DNA from: Alphaproteobacteria bacterium
GTDB lineage: Bacteria; Pseudomonadota; Alphaproteobacteria; Caulobacterales; Parvularculaceae
Assembly (NCBI GenBank): GCA_030428745.1
Contig: JAUIEG010000127.1
Coordinates: forward strand, 1 to 7,288
Reading direction: 5' to 3'
DNA: 7,288 bases
Shown: positions 6,217 to 7,288 of the stretch, piece after piece
Numbering within the stretch: position 1 is the first letter of the stretch
Layout of the letters: each line of letters opens with the position of its first letter
The notes under the pieces: model-generated
Told to the model about the DNA's origin: nothing
The model's input: only the letters and a program-made list of their open reading frames with translations
Databases searched by the model: none
Translations under genes and position numbers: made by a program

Positions 6217-7288
6217 ATGTCCGCCAAGACCGACATTCTGTTCACACCGTTCAGATCTGAAAAGCTCGATCTGAAAAACCGTATTGTCATGGCGCCCATG
6301 ACCCGCAGCTTTTCACCCGGCAATATCCCGGGCGAGGATGTCGCCGCCTATTACCGCCGCCGCGCCGAGGGCGATGTCGGCCTTATCCTCACCGAAGGCG
6401 TCTCCACGAACGAAGTCACGGCGACGGGCACGCCCAATGTTCCCAACATCGTCTCTGACGCCGCGAAAGCAGGCTGGAAAAAAGTCGTTGACGACGTTCA
6501 CGGCGCGGACGGCAAGATCGGCATCCAGCTCTGGCATGAAGGCCCGTTTCGCAATCCCGAGAATTCGGCGCATCCTGATGTTCCGTCATGGTCCGCGTCG
6601 GGAATTAAAATGCCGGGCAAACCGCTCTGGGCGCCCATGAGCGACGCGGAAATTGAAACTGCCATCACTGAATTTGTCGACGCCGCCGTCGCAGCGAAGG
6701 ATCTCGGTTTTGACGCGGTCGAGTTTCACGGCGCCCACTCCTATCTCATCGACAGTTTTTTCTGGGATCAAACCAATCTCCGCGACGACAAATGGGGCGG
6801 CGACTGGGAAGGGCGCACGCGCTTCGCCTGCGAAATCATTCGCCGCACGCGCGAAAAAGTCGGCGCCGATTACCCGCTGATCATTCGCCTCTCGCAATGG
6901 AAGCAACAGGACTTCGCAGCCAAGGCCGCTGCGACGCCGCAGGAACTGGAGCAATGGCTGGCGCCATTGGTTGAGGCCGGGATTGATGTTTTCCATATGT
7001 CGCAGCGCCGTTTCTGGGAGCCCACCTACGAAGGGTCTGACCTTAATGACGCGGGCTGGGCGAAAAAACTCACCGGCAAGCCAGCGATTTCTGTCGGTTC
7101 CGTGGGCCTTTCCGGCGAATTCATCGCCGCCTATGCTGGCGAAGCTTCAGAGCCCGCAAGCCTCGACCGTCTGGTTGAAATGATGGAGCGCGAAGAGTTC
7201 GATCTTATCGCCGTCGGACGGGCGCTTTTGCAGGATCCGGACTGGGCGGTGAAGGTGCGCGACAGCCGCAATGACGAGCTTCAGTCCT
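6217..7288 (+). CDS. Old Yellow Enzyme family NADH:flavin oxidoreductase, 3' end cut by window edge
   Basis: Old Yellow Enzymes are FMN-containing TIM barrels that reduce activated C=C bonds of enals, enones, maleimides or nitro-compounds with NAD(P)H. I translated 357 residues without a stop. Seen are the N-terminal FTPFRSEKLDLKNRIVMAPM (9-28) followed by TRS, with Thr29 where OYE1 has its flavin-tuning threonine; GIQLWHEG (102-109), whose Gln contacts FMN; and FHGAHSYLIDSFF (170-182). His171 and His174 there are the substrate-binding pair, and Tyr176 sits at the position of the proton-donor tyrosine. Next come NLRDDKWGGDWEGRTRF, the C-terminal phosphate-binding strand ISVGSVGL, and AVGRALLQDPDW. 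Family members are about 360-370 residues, so only a short tail is missing. There is no sign of the iron-sulfur and second flavin domains of dienoyl-CoA reductases before the edge, although they could lie beyond it. The substrate is unknown. It is transcribed away from obgE, so it forms its own unit. Confidence 0.95.
   Translation, partial: MSAKTDILFTPFRSEKLDLKNRIVMAPMTRSFSPGNIPGEDVAAYYRRRAEGDVGLILTEGVSTNEVTATGTPNVPNIVSDAAKAGWKKVVDDVHGADGKIGIQLWHEGPFRNPENSAHPDVPSWSASGIKMPGKPLWAPMSDAEIETAITEFVDAAVAAKDLGFDAVEFHGAHSYLIDSFFWDQTNLRDDKWGGDWEGRTRFACEIIRRTREKVGADYPLIIRLSQWKQQDFAAKAAATPQELEQWLAPLVEAGIDVFHMSQRRFWEPTYEGSDLNDAGWAKKLTGKPAISVGSVGLSGEFIAAYAGEASEPASLDRLVEMMEREEFDLIAVGRALLQDPDWAVKVRDSRNDELQS

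Overview
The window looks like a chromosomal segment of an alphaproteobacterium. It is GC-rich, and it carries the block obgE - nadD - rsfS - rlmH - envC-like - ctpA in the order familiar from that class. I see no mobile element, CRISPR array, tRNA or rRNA. The genus cannot be told from this sequence alone.

Layout. Positions 1-5975 are read from the minus strand. In transcription order they hold: obgE (ribosome-associated GTPase); a 531-codon gene joining a NadD nucleotidyltransferase to an EgtD-type histidine methyltransferase; a 127-bp gap with a plausible sigma70-type promoter; rsfS (ribosome silencing factor); rlmH (23S rRNA methyltransferase); an EnvC-like periplasmic LytM/M23 protein; and ctpA, an S41 processing protease cut off by the left edge. 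The stretch from rsfS to ctpA is tight (29-nt gap, 4-nt ATGA overlap, 30-nt gap) and reads as one operon. At the right end, after a 241-bp divergent intergenic region, a plus-strand Old Yellow Enzyme family flavin oxidoreductase begins at 6217 and runs off the window a few residues short of its likely end.

How the genes fit together. ObgE, RsfS and RlmH all act on the large ribosomal subunit, NadD makes the NAD precursor, and the EnvC-like protein and CtpA act on the cell envelope. This is ordinary housekeeping company. The exception is the methyltransferase half of the NadD gene: EgtD makes hercynine, the first intermediate of ergothioneine, and is normally a stand-alone gene, often near egtB. 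Here it is continuous with nadD, with almost no linker and no convincing internal start, and no egtB is visible. This NadD-EgtD fusion is the most unusual thing in the window.
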